DNA from: JALZAA01 sp046724655
GTDB taxonomy: Bacteria > Actinomycetota > Acidimicrobiia > IMCC26256 > JACDBD01
Assembly: GCA_046724655.1 (NCBI GenBank)
Contig: JBKOWY010000046.1
Coordinates: 1-17,095 of the forward strand
DNA: 17,095 nt
Reading direction: 5' to 3'
How positions within the stretch are numbered: position 1 is the stretch's first letter; each line of letters starts with the position of its first letter. A model generated the notes under the pieces. That model made no database searches. It had not been told where the DNA came from and saw only the letters and a list, made by a program, of their open reading frames with translations. The position numbers and the translations under genes were made by a program. Of this stretch, positions 5,730-12,665 are shown piece by piece.

Positions 5730-6794
5730 ATGAAGCGAATCTCTGCCTGTCTGCGGTGGCTGGTGCCGGCAGCGCTGGTCGTCGGACTCGTCACCTCGGG
5801 CGCGGCCGTCGCTGGCGCAGGCGGTGCCGCCGCTCGGGTCGATCCCGCGACGCTGAACTCGTCCGGGGCGACCTTCCCGCAGTCCTATTACGAAGAGGTC
5901 ATCGGCGCCTTCAAGCAGAAGGAGTCGGGCGTGACCATCAACTACGCCGGCGGAGGCTCCGGCAAGGGCCGCCAGGACTTCGCCGACCAGGTGACGGACT
6001 TCGGCGCGTCCGACGCCCCGTACAAGCCTGAGGACGCTGCGGGCATCAAGGGCGGTGAGTTCCTCTACTTCCCGACGGTCGCGGCGCCGATCACGGTCTC
6101 GTACAACCTCAAGGGCGTGAAGGGTCTCCGGCTCTCGGCCGACACGATCGCCAAGATCTTCCAGCGTGAGATCACGACCTGGAACGACCCCGCGATCGCG
6201 GCCGAGAACAAAGGCAAGAAGCTCCCGTCGACCGCGATCACCGTGGCGCACCGATCCGACGGGTCGGGCACGACGGAGAACTTCACGAAGTACCTGACCG
6301 CGGCTGCACCAGGTGTGTGGACGCTGGGCTCGGGCTCGACGGTGAGCTGGCCTGCGGACACCCAAGCAGGCCAGGGCAACCAGGGCGTCGGTCAGATCGT
6401 GAAGAGCACTGATGGCGCCATCGGTTACGTGGACCTCTCGGACGCCAAGGCGTTGAAGCTGGCGTTTGCGTCCGTGAAGAACAAGGACGGCAAATACGTC
6501 TCTCCGACCCTGAAGGCAACGTCAACGGCGGTAGGCAAAGCCGAGCAGAAGGCCGACCTGACCTACAACCCGCTGGACGCGGCCGGGAAGGACGCGTACG
6601 CGATCGCGGCGCCCACGTGGCTGCTGGTGTACAAGAACCAGACCGACAAGGCGAAGGGTGACGCGATCAAGGCGTTCCTGAACTTCATCTACGGCGACGG
6701 ACAGAAGATCGCCTCTTCGGTCGACTATGCACCGCTGCCGAAGAACCTGCTCGACAAGGCCAAGGCGCAGGTCAAGCAAATCACCGTTGCGTAG
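5730..6794 (+). CDS. pstS: Phosphate ABC transporter substrate-binding protein PstS
   Basis: The high-affinity phosphate-binding protein that feeds PstCA outside the membrane; 354 residues. The start is fixed by AAGGAGG at 5713-5719. A signal peptide is clear (charged KRISACLRW, hydrophobic 11-22, AVAGA near 26-30). Phosphate-contact blocks are NSSGATFPQSYYEEVI (43-58), GSGKGRQDF (76-84), DFGASDAPY (90-98) and HRSDGSGTTENF (174-185); GNQGVGQIV and the C-terminal FLNFIYGDGQK are also typical. The only cysteine, C7, precedes the hydrophobic core, so no functional lipobox is present. Many actinobacterial PstS proteins are lipoproteins, so this one may be retained in another way or released. A perfect 12-base-pair hairpin follows the gene, likely giving more PstS than PstC/A/B. 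Expression should be induced by phosphate starvation through the PHO-box repeats. Confidence 0.96.
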   Translation: MKRISACLRWLVPAALVVGLVTSGAAVAGAGGAAARVDPATLNSSGATFPQSYYEEVIGAFKQKESGVTINYAGGGSGKGRQDFADQVTDFGASDAPYKPEDAAGIKGGEFLYFPTVAAPITVSYNLKGVKGLRLSADTIAKIFQREITTWNDPAIAAENKGKKLPSTAITVAHRSDGSGTTENFTKYLTAAAPGVWTLGSGSTVSWPADTQAGQGNQGVGQIVKSTDGAIGYVDLSDAKALKLAFASVKNKDGKYVSPTLKATSTAVGKAEQKADLTYNPLDAAGKDAYAIAAPTWLLVYKNQTDKAKGDAIKAFLNFIYGDGQKIASSVDYAPLPKNLLDKAKAQVKQITVA

Positions 6795-6807
6795 CATGCG
6801 GCGACGC

Positions 6808-6835
6808 GAGGGGCGGGCGACACCGCCCGCCCCTC
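6808..6835 (+). terminator. Hairpin between pstS and pstC (partial terminator or mRNA stabiliser)
   Basis: GAGGGGCGGGCG (6808-6819) pairs perfectly over 12 bases with 6824-6835 across the loop ACAC. A further four pairs (6801-6804 with 6837-6840) extend it after an internal loop. No T-run follows, so it probably lowers read-through or protects the pstS message rather than ending transcription fully. Confidence 0.65.
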
Positions 6836-6854
6836 ATCGCCGTTCTGAGAGTCG

Positions 6855-7832
6855 ATGGCCACCGACACCCCTGTCGTTCCCAAGAGCCTGACCAAAGGGT
6901 CCCGGCCACCTGGGATCATCACCGACCGCAGCTTTCGCGTCGTCGCGCTGGCGGCGGGTCTCACCGTCCTGGTTGTCCTGGCCTTGATCGCGATCTATAC
7001 CACCCGCGAGGCGTGGCCCTGGTTCCGCGAAGAGGGCCTCGGCATCTTCACAGACAACTGGGACCCGGCCAAGAACCACTTCGGCGCGCTAGGCCTGATC
7101 TACGGGACGTTGCTGGTTGCGTTGATCGCGGTGGTCCTCGCGCTTCCGATCAGCATCGGGATCGCGCTGTTCGTGACGGACGTGGCGCCACGGTCGATGC
7201 GCCGTCCGATCGTCTACACCGTCGATCTGCTCGCGGCGATCCCATCGGTCGTCTACGGGCTATGGGCGCTGCTCGTACTCACCGAGCCGCTCACGACGTT
7301 GTTCGAATCCGTATCGGATGCAACGGCCAGCATCCCGCTTCTGAGCACGCTGTTCGCCGATCCCAGCGCGTCCGGCAAGAGCTTCATGACCGCCGGGATC
7401 ATCGTGGCCATCATGATCACGCCGATCATCACGTCGATCACCCGGGAAGTGTTCGCCACCGTCCCGGAGTCGCAAAAGGAGGCGGCACTCGCGCTCGGCG
7501 CCACGCGCTGGGAGATGATCCGCGGTGCCGTGTTCCCACACAGCCGCAGCGGGGTCGTCGCCGCCACGATGATCGGCGTAGGTCGAGCGATGGGCGAAAC
7601 GATCGCGGTGGCGCTCATCATCGGATCATCTCAGCGGCTGACGTCCAACATCCTCGGGCCCGGCGACACTCTTGCGAGCGTGATCGCCAACCAGTTCGGT
7701 GAGGCAAGCGGCACGCACCGGGCCGCCCTCATCGGGTGCGGGGTCGTGCTCTTCGCCATGACCATCCTCATCGGCGTGACGGCGCGGACCCTGGCAGCGC
7801 GTGCGCAGGCGCGATCGGCGGGAACGGCATGA
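6855..7832 (+). CDS. pstC: Phosphate ABC transporter permease PstC
   Basis: One of the two channel subunits of the phosphate importer, 325 residues from ATG 6855. The first membrane segment lies at about 29-48, followed by an outside loop (WFREEGLGIFTDNWDP). The BPD-type transport domain starts near 82 (YGTLLVALIAVVLALPISIGIALFV). The PstC-typical DLLAAIPSVVYGLWAL is at 124-139. The cytoplasmic EAA loop that docks on PstB is at 209-232 (EAALALGATRWEMIRGAVFPHS), followed by GVGRAMGETIAV. The last codons overlap pstA by four bases (ATGA). It lies 60 bases after pstS behind the hairpin at 6808-6835, so its level may be lower than that of PstS. Length and domain content are normal for the family. 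Confidence 0.95.
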   Translation: MATDTPVVPKSLTKGSRPPGIITDRSFRVVALAAGLTVLVVLALIAIYTTREAWPWFREEGLGIFTDNWDPAKNHFGALGLIYGTLLVALIAVVLALPISIGIALFVTDVAPRSMRRPIVYTVDLLAAIPSVVYGLWALLVLTEPLTTLFESVSDATASIPLLSTLFADPSASGKSFMTAGIIVAIMITPIITSITREVFATVPESQKEAALALGATRWEMIRGAVFPHSRSGVVAATMIGVGRAMGETIAVALIIGSSQRLTSNILGPGDTLASVIANQFGEASGTHRAALIGCGVVLFAMTILIGVTARTLAARAQARSAGTA

Positions 7833-8731
7833 CTGCAGTCGGAGTACCTCTGACACGATCGACGCGCAAGGGTGTGCGTGAGGTCAAGAACGCCGCCGCG
7901 ACGGCGTTCACCGTCGTGTCGTTCCTCATTGCGCTCCTCCCGCTGGTGTTCATCGTCTACTACGTCGTCCGCGAGGGAAGCTCCGTCTTCAGCCTGAGCT
8001 TCCTTACCGACGACCTGCCGTTCAGCAACCGGCGGCCCGGAGGAGGCGTCTACCCGGCCATCGTCGGAACGCTCCTGATCACTGGTCTGGCGGCCGCGAT
8101 GGCCATCCCTCTCGGCGTCATGGGGGGCGTGTATCTCAACGAGTACGGCGGGAACGGCCCGATCGCCCGGGTGGTCCGATTCCTCGCCGAGGTGATGACG
8201 GGCGTGCCGTCCATCGTGATGGGCCTGTTCATCTACACGATCTGGGTTCTCCCCCGGAAGCAGTCCGGGCTCAGCGGGTTCGCGGGCGCACTCGCGCTCG
8301 GCGCCCTGATGCTCCCGATTGTGATCCGCACGACTGAGGAGATCCTCAAGACGGTGCCCGACGATCTGCGCGAGGGCAGCTATGCGCTCGGGTGTCGAAA
8401 GGCGCGGACGGTCCGTACGGTGGTGCTGCCGCACGCCGCACCCGGGATCGTGAGCGGCTCGTTGCTTGCTGTCGCCCGAGCGGCTGGCGAGACGGCTCCG
8501 TTGCTGTTCACGATCGGGGTCGTCACCGCGCCGAACTTCAACGTCTTCGAGGGTGCCAACACGGCGCTGCCGCAGCAGATCTATATCAACGCCGCAACGT
8601 TCGGTGGTTTTCCAGGTGCCCAGGAACGAGCATGGGGCGCAGCGCTCGCGCTCATTCTGATCGTTTTCATCTTCACTGTGGTGGCTCGGATCTTCACCGC
8701 CTTGTATACGCGCCGTGCGGAGGCGGCCTGA
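7829..8731 (+). CDS. pstA: Phosphate ABC transporter permease PstA
   Basis: The partner channel subunit of PstC, 300 residues. ATG 7829 overlaps the pstC stop (ATGA), which decides the start over upstream in-frame codons inside pstC. Membrane segments begin at about 26-47. The family blocks are GGGVYPAIVGTLLITGLAAAMAIPLGV (71-97), FLAEVMTGVPSIVMGLFIY (118-136), the EAA loop REGSYALGCRKARTVRTVVLPHAAPGI (181-207) and ARAAGETAPLLFT (217-228). The last is the PstA signature matching GRAMGETIAV in PstC. It is followed by pstB; the annotated TTG of pstB lies 16 bases after the stop, though longer in-frame pstB starts would overlap pstA. Nothing unusual was seen in the coding sequence. Confidence 0.95.
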   Translation: MTAVGVPLTRSTRKGVREVKNAAATAFTVVSFLIALLPLVFIVYYVVREGSSVFSLSFLTDDLPFSNRRPGGGVYPAIVGTLLITGLAAAMAIPLGVMGGVYLNEYGGNGPIARVVRFLAEVMTGVPSIVMGLFIYTIWVLPRKQSGLSGFAGALALGALMLPIVIRTTEEILKTVPDDLREGSYALGCRKARTVRTVVLPHAAPGIVSGSLLAVARAAGETAPLLFTIGVVTAPNFNVFEGANTALPQQIYINAATFGGFPGAQERAWGAALALILIVFIFTVVARIFTALYTRRAEAA

Positions 8732-8747
8732 CCTCGTGGAGCATCCC

Positions 8748-9656
8748 TTGACCGACACCGCTACCGCCGCCACTAGATTCGGGGCCGTGACCACCGCGCG
8801 CGACGAAGCGACATACCGCGGTCCGGCCGAAACTCCGCCGCTCGAACGGGCGCCCGATGAGGAGCCCGAACGGCAGCGCGAGATCGTCTTCCAGCTCTCG
8901 GACGTCAAGGTGAAATACAGCGGAGTCACGGCCGTCGAGGAAGTGAACATCGACGTCGCCGCCAACGAGATCACCGCGTTGATCGGGCCGTCCGGTTGCG
9001 GCAAGACGACCGTGTTGCGCTCGCTCAACCGCATGCACGACATCACGCCCGGCGCCGAGGTGCTCGGCAAGGTCACGTACCACGGTGAGGACCTGTACGG
9101 GCCCAAGGTGGACCCCGCCGAGGTCCGCCGCCGCATCGGGATGGTGTTCCAGAAGCCCAACCCATTCCCGAAGTCGATCTACGACAACGTCGCGTATGGG
9201 CCTCGCATCAACGGCGCCAAGCGCGGCGAAGTCGGGGATCTCGTTGAGAGGGCGCTCACCCAGGCCGCGTTGTGGGACGAAGTCAAGGGCAAGGTCCGCA
9301 AGAGCGCGCTGGCGCTGTCGGGCGGCCAGCAGCAGCGCCTGTGCATCGCACGCGCCCTCGCCGTCGAACCCGACGTCATCCTCATGGACGAGCCGTGCTC
9401 GGCGCTCGACCCGATCGCCACGGCGCGCATCGAGGACCTGATGGACGACCTCAAACGTGACTACACGATCGTCATCGTGACCCACAACATGCAACAGGCG
9501 GCACGAGTCTCCGATCGGACCGCGTTCTTTACCGCAGAAGCCGACGACGACGGACACCGCCGCGGACGGCTCGTCGAGTACGACCTCACCGAAAAAATCT
9601 TCACGTCACCGAGCGATCCCCGCACCGAGGGGTACATCACCGGGAGGTTCGGCTGA
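8748..9656 (+). CDS. pstB: Phosphate ABC transporter ATP-binding protein PstB
   Basis: The ATPase that powers PstCA, 302 residues as annotated. Walker A is GPSGCGKT (80-87), the signature LSGGQQQR begins at 190, Walker B is VILMDEP (210-216) and the switch histidine is H246 (IVTHNM). The PstB-typical Q-loop block MVFQKPNPFPKSIYDNVAYGPR is present. The start is uncertain. TTG 8748 has GGAG at 8738-8741, six bases upstream, and is used here; GTG 8715 and 8736 are also in frame. GTG 8787 follows TAGATT by exactly seven bases and would be a leaderless start. From any of these the first 30-70 residues form an acidic extension (PPLERAPDEEPERQRE) before the ATPase fold, longer than in typical PstB. 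senX3 begins two bases after the stop. Confidence 0.93.
   Translation: MTDTATAATRFGAVTTARDEATYRGPAETPPLERAPDEEPERQREIVFQLSDVKVKYSGVTAVEEVNIDVAANEITALIGPSGCGKTTVLRSLNRMHDITPGAEVLGKVTYHGEDLYGPKVDPAEVRRRIGMVFQKPNPFPKSIYDNVAYGPRINGAKRGEVGDLVERALTQAALWDEVKGKVRKSALALSGGQQQRLCIARALAVEPDVILMDEPCSALDPIATARIEDLMDDLKRDYTIVIVTHNMQQAARVSDRTAFFTAEADDDGHRRGRLVEYDLTEKIFTSPSDPRTEGYITGRFG
8774..8779 (+). promoter_or_regulatory. Candidate internal leaderless promoter for pstB
   Basis: TAGATT (TANNNT class) is followed by seven bases and an in-frame GTG at 8787. The same seven-base gap separates TACCGT from the CDF start. If active, this element would drive pstB-senX3-regX3 independently of the PHO-box promoter, giving basal sensor levels when phosphate is high. 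It lies inside the longer pstB frames. Confidence 0.4.
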
Positions 9657-9658
9657 GC

Positions 9659-10870
9659 GTGGCGATCATCGTGGCGATCGTGATCGCCGCGTTGGTTGCG
9701 GCGATCGGAGTTCTCGTGGCGTCGGTGTGGTCCTTGCGCCGGGAGCTGCAAGGCGTCGCGTCGCGCATCGGCGACACCACCGGAAGCGACACCGAGCCGC
9801 AAGCGGCGGATCCCACGGCCACGGAGGCGGCGCGCGAGCTACTGGCCGAACGCGAATCGCTGGCCGAGGCGGTCGCTGCGTTCGAGGACGGCGTGGTCAT
9901 CGTCGACGCGCAGGGCCGCGAAGTGATGCGCAACAAGGCAGGCGAGCGCTTCCGACGCGCTCGTCATGCGGACGCGCTCGTCGAGGAGGCGCTGCGGGAG
10001 CTGCTCGAGCCCGCGCTGGTGGGTGAACGCGGTGAGCGGGAGCTCCACCTGTTCGGCCCGCCCCGTGAGGTGCTCAAGGTGCGTGCCGCGCCGCTGCGCC
10101 GCGGGGACACTGTGATCGGTGCGGTCGGCTTCGTGCGTGATGTCTCGGAGCTGCGCCGGGTCGAGAGCGTCCGGCGTGACTTCGTCGCGAACGTGAGTCA
10201 CGAGCTCAAGACGCCGATCGGCGCACTGGCATTGCTGGCCGAGACCATGGCTTCAGGAGAGGACTCTCCTGTCAACACCCAACTCGCCGAACGCGTGCAG
10301 CACGAGGCCGGTCGGCTCGCCCGGATCGTCGACGACCTCCTCGACTTGAGTCTGATCGAGGCACAGGAGGCGCCGACCCTTGAGCCGGTGCCGGTGCACG
10401 TCATCCTGCACGAGGCGGCGGAGCGGGTCCGGGGGGCCGCCGACGCGGCCGGGATCCCGCTGAGTGTTCCGCCCGTGGCCACCGATCTCGCCGTGTCCGG
10501 TGACCGGTCGCAACTCGTGAGCGCAGTGGCGAACCTGCTCGACAACGCCGTGAAGTACTCGGAGCCCGGCGAATCCGTCGAGGTCGACGCGGCCGCCGCC
10601 GACGACGTCATCTGCATCTCGGTGCGCGACCACGGCATCGGGATCCCGTCACGCGACCTCGAACGGATCTTCGAACGCTTCTACCGGGTAGACCGGGCGC
10701 GTAGCCGCGCCACGGGCGGCACGGGCCTCGGCCTCTCCATCGTCCGGCACGTCGCGCAAGCGCACGGCGGCGACGTCACCGTCGAGTCGATCGAGGGCGA
10801 GGGTTCGCTGTTCCGGCTTCGCCTACCGTTATCGTCGTCGAGCGACCACAACCTCTCCGAGGCGTCCTGA
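9659..10870 (+). CDS. senX3: SenX3-like phosphate-sensing histidine kinase
   Basis: The sensor of the phosphate two-component system, 403 residues from GTG 9659, with GGGAGG at 9642-9647 upstream. One membrane segment is at 2-23, followed by a short coiled linker. A PAS-like domain spans about 62-165 (SLAEAVAAFEDGVVIVDAQGREVMRNKAGERF through GFVRDVSELRRVESVRRDF). The HisKA domain carries the phosphorylated H181 (ANVSHELKTPIGAL). The ATPase part shows the N box NLLDNAVKYS (292-301), G1 DHGIGIP (324-330), F box FERFYRVDRARSR and G2 GGTGLGLSIVRH (353-364). There is almost no extracytoplasmic loop, so it probably reads PstSCAB/PhoU state rather than free phosphate, as proposed for PhoR/SenX3. The stop overlaps regX3 by one base (TGATG). 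Placement directly after pstB strengthens the assignment. Confidence 0.92.
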   Translation: MAIIVAIVIAALVAAIGVLVASVWSLRRELQGVASRIGDTTGSDTEPQAADPTATEAARELLAERESLAEAVAAFEDGVVIVDAQGREVMRNKAGERFRRARHADALVEEALRELLEPALVGERGERELHLFGPPREVLKVRAAPLRRGDTVIGAVGFVRDVSELRRVESVRRDFVANVSHELKTPIGALALLAETMASGEDSPVNTQLAERVQHEAGRLARIVDDLLDLSLIEAQEAPTLEPVPVHVILHEAAERVRGAADAAGIPLSVPPVATDLAVSGDRSQLVSAVANLLDNAVKYSEPGESVEVDAAAADDVICISVRDHGIGIPSRDLERIFERFYRVDRARSRATGGTGLGLSIVRHVAQAHGGDVTVESIEGEGSLFRLRLPLSSSSDHNLSEAS

Positions 10871-11589
10871 TGGCAGAAGCACCGCTCATCCTGGTTGTCG
10901 ACGACGAGGAGTCGTATCGCGACGCCCTGTCGGTCGCGCTCGAGCGTGAAGGGTTCCGGGTTGCGCTCGCCGCCGACGGGCAGGAGGCGCTCGACCAGTT
11001 CGACGCCACCCGGCCCGACCTCGTGCTCCTGGACGTGATGCTGCCCCGCATCTCGGGCGTCGACGTCTGCCGGGAGCTGCGATCCCGTTCGCGCGTCCCG
11101 ATCATCATGGTCACCGCGCGGAGCGCCGAGATCGACGCCGTCGTCGGCTTGGAGGTCGGCGCCGACGACTACGTCTCGAAGCCGTTCCGGCTGCGGGAGC
11201 TGATCGCCCGTGTGCGCGCTGCGCTACGGCGCAGCTCGGAGGAGGAGGCAGTCGACACCGTCAGTCAGGAAGTGCTCGAGGTGGGAGACGTCCGCCTGGA
11301 CGCCGGACGTCACGAGGTCTTCGTCCGCGGTGACCCGGTCGCGCTTCCGCTCAAGGAGTTCGAGCTGCTCGAGCTGCTCCTCGCCAACGCCGGGCGTGTG
11401 CTCACTCGCGACGTGCTCATCGACCGCATCTGGGGACCGAACTACTTCGGCGACACGAAGACCCTTGACGTGCACGTGAAGCGCCTACGGGCCAAGGTCG
11501 AGGAAGACCCGTCGACCCCCACCCGCGTCGTCACCATCCGGGGCGTCGGCTACCGCTACGAGAAACCCCGCCAAGCCGCCGCCAGCTAG
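10870..11589 (+). CDS. regX3: RegX3/PhoB-like response regulator
   Basis: The OmpR/PhoB-family DNA-binding partner of the kinase, 239 residues from ATG 10870. The receiver domain (about 6-120) has the acidic pair D11-D12, phospho-acceptor D55 (VLLDVMLP), T82 (MVTARS) and K104 (ADDYVSKPF). The winged-helix domain (about 137-232) shows LPLKEFELLELLLANAGRVLTRDVLIDRIWG and TLDVHVKRLRAKVEEDP, ending in VTIRGVGYRYE. It is expected to bind 11-base-phased direct repeats such as those at 5555-5605 and 5640-5668 and switch on pstSCAB. It shares one base with senX3. A 49-base hairpin repeat begins six bases after its stop, where the repeat-bracketed minus-strand gene begins. Confidence 0.94.
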   Translation: MAEAPLILVVDDEESYRDALSVALEREGFRVALAADGQEALDQFDATRPDLVLLDVMLPRISGVDVCRELRSRSRVPIIMVTARSAEIDAVVGLEVGADDYVSKPFRLRELIARVRAALRRSSEEEAVDTVSQEVLEVGDVRLDAGRHEVFVRGDPVALPLKEFELLELLLANAGRVLTRDVLIDRIWGPNYFGDTKTLDVHVKRLRAKVEEDPSTPTRVVTIRGVGYRYEKPRQAAAS

Positions 11590-11594
11590 CGCTC

Positions 11595-11643
11595 GTTTTG
11601 GCGTCAGCTACCCACCTATGACGTGGGTAGTTAACGCCAAAAC
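11595..11643. repeat. 49-base hairpin repeat, copy 1
   Basis: An interrupted palindrome. GTTTTGGCG (11595-11603) pairs with CGCCAAAAC (11635-11643) and CTACCCAC with GTGGGTAG, giving a 21-position stem with one mismatch, one G-T pair and a seven-base loop CTATGAC. The 27 bases 11593-11619 recur exactly at 12615-12641. It lies between the convergent stops of regX3 and the DUF559 gene. T-rich bases are on the 5' side and A-rich on the 3' side of either strand, the reverse of a Rho-independent terminator. Confidence 0.9.
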
Positions 11644-11646
11644 CGG

Positions 11647-12570
11647 TTACAGCAAGCGCTCGCGGCCGGCTCGCAACGCGGCGCAGAGCCGGGCACCTCC
11701 GTTGCGCACCTCGGGAAGGGTCGCTTCAATTGGGAACCATCCGGCCGCGATGATCCGAAGTCGGCGGTCGTTGTCTCGCTCACTGGCGAGACGGCCCGAG
11801 TGGTACTCGTTGCTTTGGTACTCGATGGCGATTCGCCACTCGGGATAGGCGGCATCGACCCGAGCCACAAACTTCCCGGCCTGACGGATCTCATATTGCG
11901 GGATTGGCTCCGGCCACCCATTGCGCCGTAGGCACTGGATGAGAGCTGTCTCCATCTCGCTTTCCGGTGCTCGTCGCTCGGATTCGTGGACCATGAGCAA
12001 CCGCCGCAGCGTCCCCACACCGTTGCGCCCGCTTCTTCCAAGCCGGTCCAGGGTCGCCTGGACGGACGCACGTGTGACGAGACCACGATGCTCCGCTGCG
12101 TCCAGCGCCATCTCGACCACGGACTCGTGGCACATGGCCCCGAGGTCCAGCAGTGTTCGCTCCGGTGTTGTGACCGGGATGCCTTCAACATCGGTGATGT
12201 CGACGCCCTCGAGGGCCTTGGTCTCGTGGACGACGAGGCCGTCGTGCTTCGCCCGTCGCCATCTCGGGCACGTGATCTCGACGATGGACCTGCGCCCGCC
12301 GGCGAGATCCCACAGCGCCGCCGCCGACCGGTGCGACGCAGCGGCGCGGAACCCACCGGCCCAAGAGGCGGCGAGAAGGCCGCCCCGCCAAGTCAGGGGC
12401 GCGCCACCGGCGATGTAGACGTCGTCATAAAGGCGCCGCCATAAGCCAAGCGCAATCCGCCCTTCAATCTGCCGATCCGTAAGACCGCAAACGCGAGCGT
12501 GCGCTCCCCTGAAGACGGCGTGATGGTCAGCCGCAAAGGCGAGCAGCTGGTCATCGGCGGAGCGATCCAT
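11647..12570 (-). CDS. Orphan AbiEi-like/DUF559 (Vsr-type nuclease fold) protein
   Basis: A 307-residue protein of a family common in actinobacteria, often named type IV TA antitoxin-like or DUF559; its role is not established. Residues 1-90 resemble the AbiEi winged-helix region (HHAVFRGAHARVCGLTDRQIEGRIALGLWRRLYDDVYIAGG, then SHRSAAALWDL). The middle has GIPVTTPERTLLDLG (130-144). The C-terminal part resembles the Vsr/PD-(D/E)xK fold: SEMETAL (204-210), D239, E250 (RIAIEYQSNEYHS), then ERDNDRRLRIIAAGW. The catalytic E-x-K/D position is Q252, so nuclease activity is uncertain. ATG 12570 is chosen over GTG 12588; neither has a ribosome site, and TATTCC five bases before the ATG may allow leaderless expression. 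No toxin partner adjoins it. G+C looks lower than in its neighbours. The gene is bracketed by two copies of a hairpin repeat, hinting at acquisition as a unit. Confidence 0.8.
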   Translation of the reverse strand: MDRSADDQLLAFAADHHAVFRGAHARVCGLTDRQIEGRIALGLWRRLYDDVYIAGGAPLTWRGGLLAASWAGGFRAAASHRSAAALWDLAGGRRSIVEITCPRWRRAKHDGLVVHETKALEGVDITDVEGIPVTTPERTLLDLGAMCHESVVEMALDAAEHRGLVTRASVQATLDRLGRSGRNGVGTLRRLLMVHESERRAPESEMETALIQCLRRNGWPEPIPQYEIRQAGKFVARVDAAYPEWRIAIEYQSNEYHSGRLASERDNDRRLRIIAAGWFPIEATLPEVRNGGARLCAALRAGRERLL

Positions 12571-12616
12571 GCCGGGGAATACCAGCACGGAGGTGTGACA
12601 ACTACGGCCACGCTTC

Positions 12617-12665
12617 GTTTTGGCGTCAGCTACCCACCTATTTCGTGGGTAGGCGGCGCCAAAAC
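12617..12665. repeat. 49-base hairpin repeat, copy 2
   Basis: Same size and geometry as copy 1: GTTTTGGCG (12617-12625) pairs with CGCCAAAAC (12657-12665) and CTACCCAC with GTGGGTAG around a seven-base loop CTATTTC. Two mismatches and one G-T pair fall in the middle of the stem. The left arm is identical to copy 1; the right arm differs only at 12653-12656 (GCGG for TTAA) outside the loop. It encodes the last 11 residues and stop of the HD-domain gene on the minus strand. Confidence 0.9.

Noticed and set aside
5742..5753. ISAC in the PstS N terminus as a lipobox
   Set aside because: It precedes the hydrophobic core instead of following it, so lipoprotein signal peptidase would not use it.
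11595..11643. Hairpin repeat as a standard Rho-independent terminator
   Set aside because: The T-run is on the 5' side and an A-run on the 3' side on both strands, so no U-tract follows the stem in either transcript. It could still stop transcription in another way.
11647..12570. Complete AbiE-type toxin-antitoxin pair
   Set aside because: Only an AbiEi-like/DUF559 protein is present. The neighbours are regX3 and the HD gene, with no AbiEii nucleotidyltransferase-like toxin.
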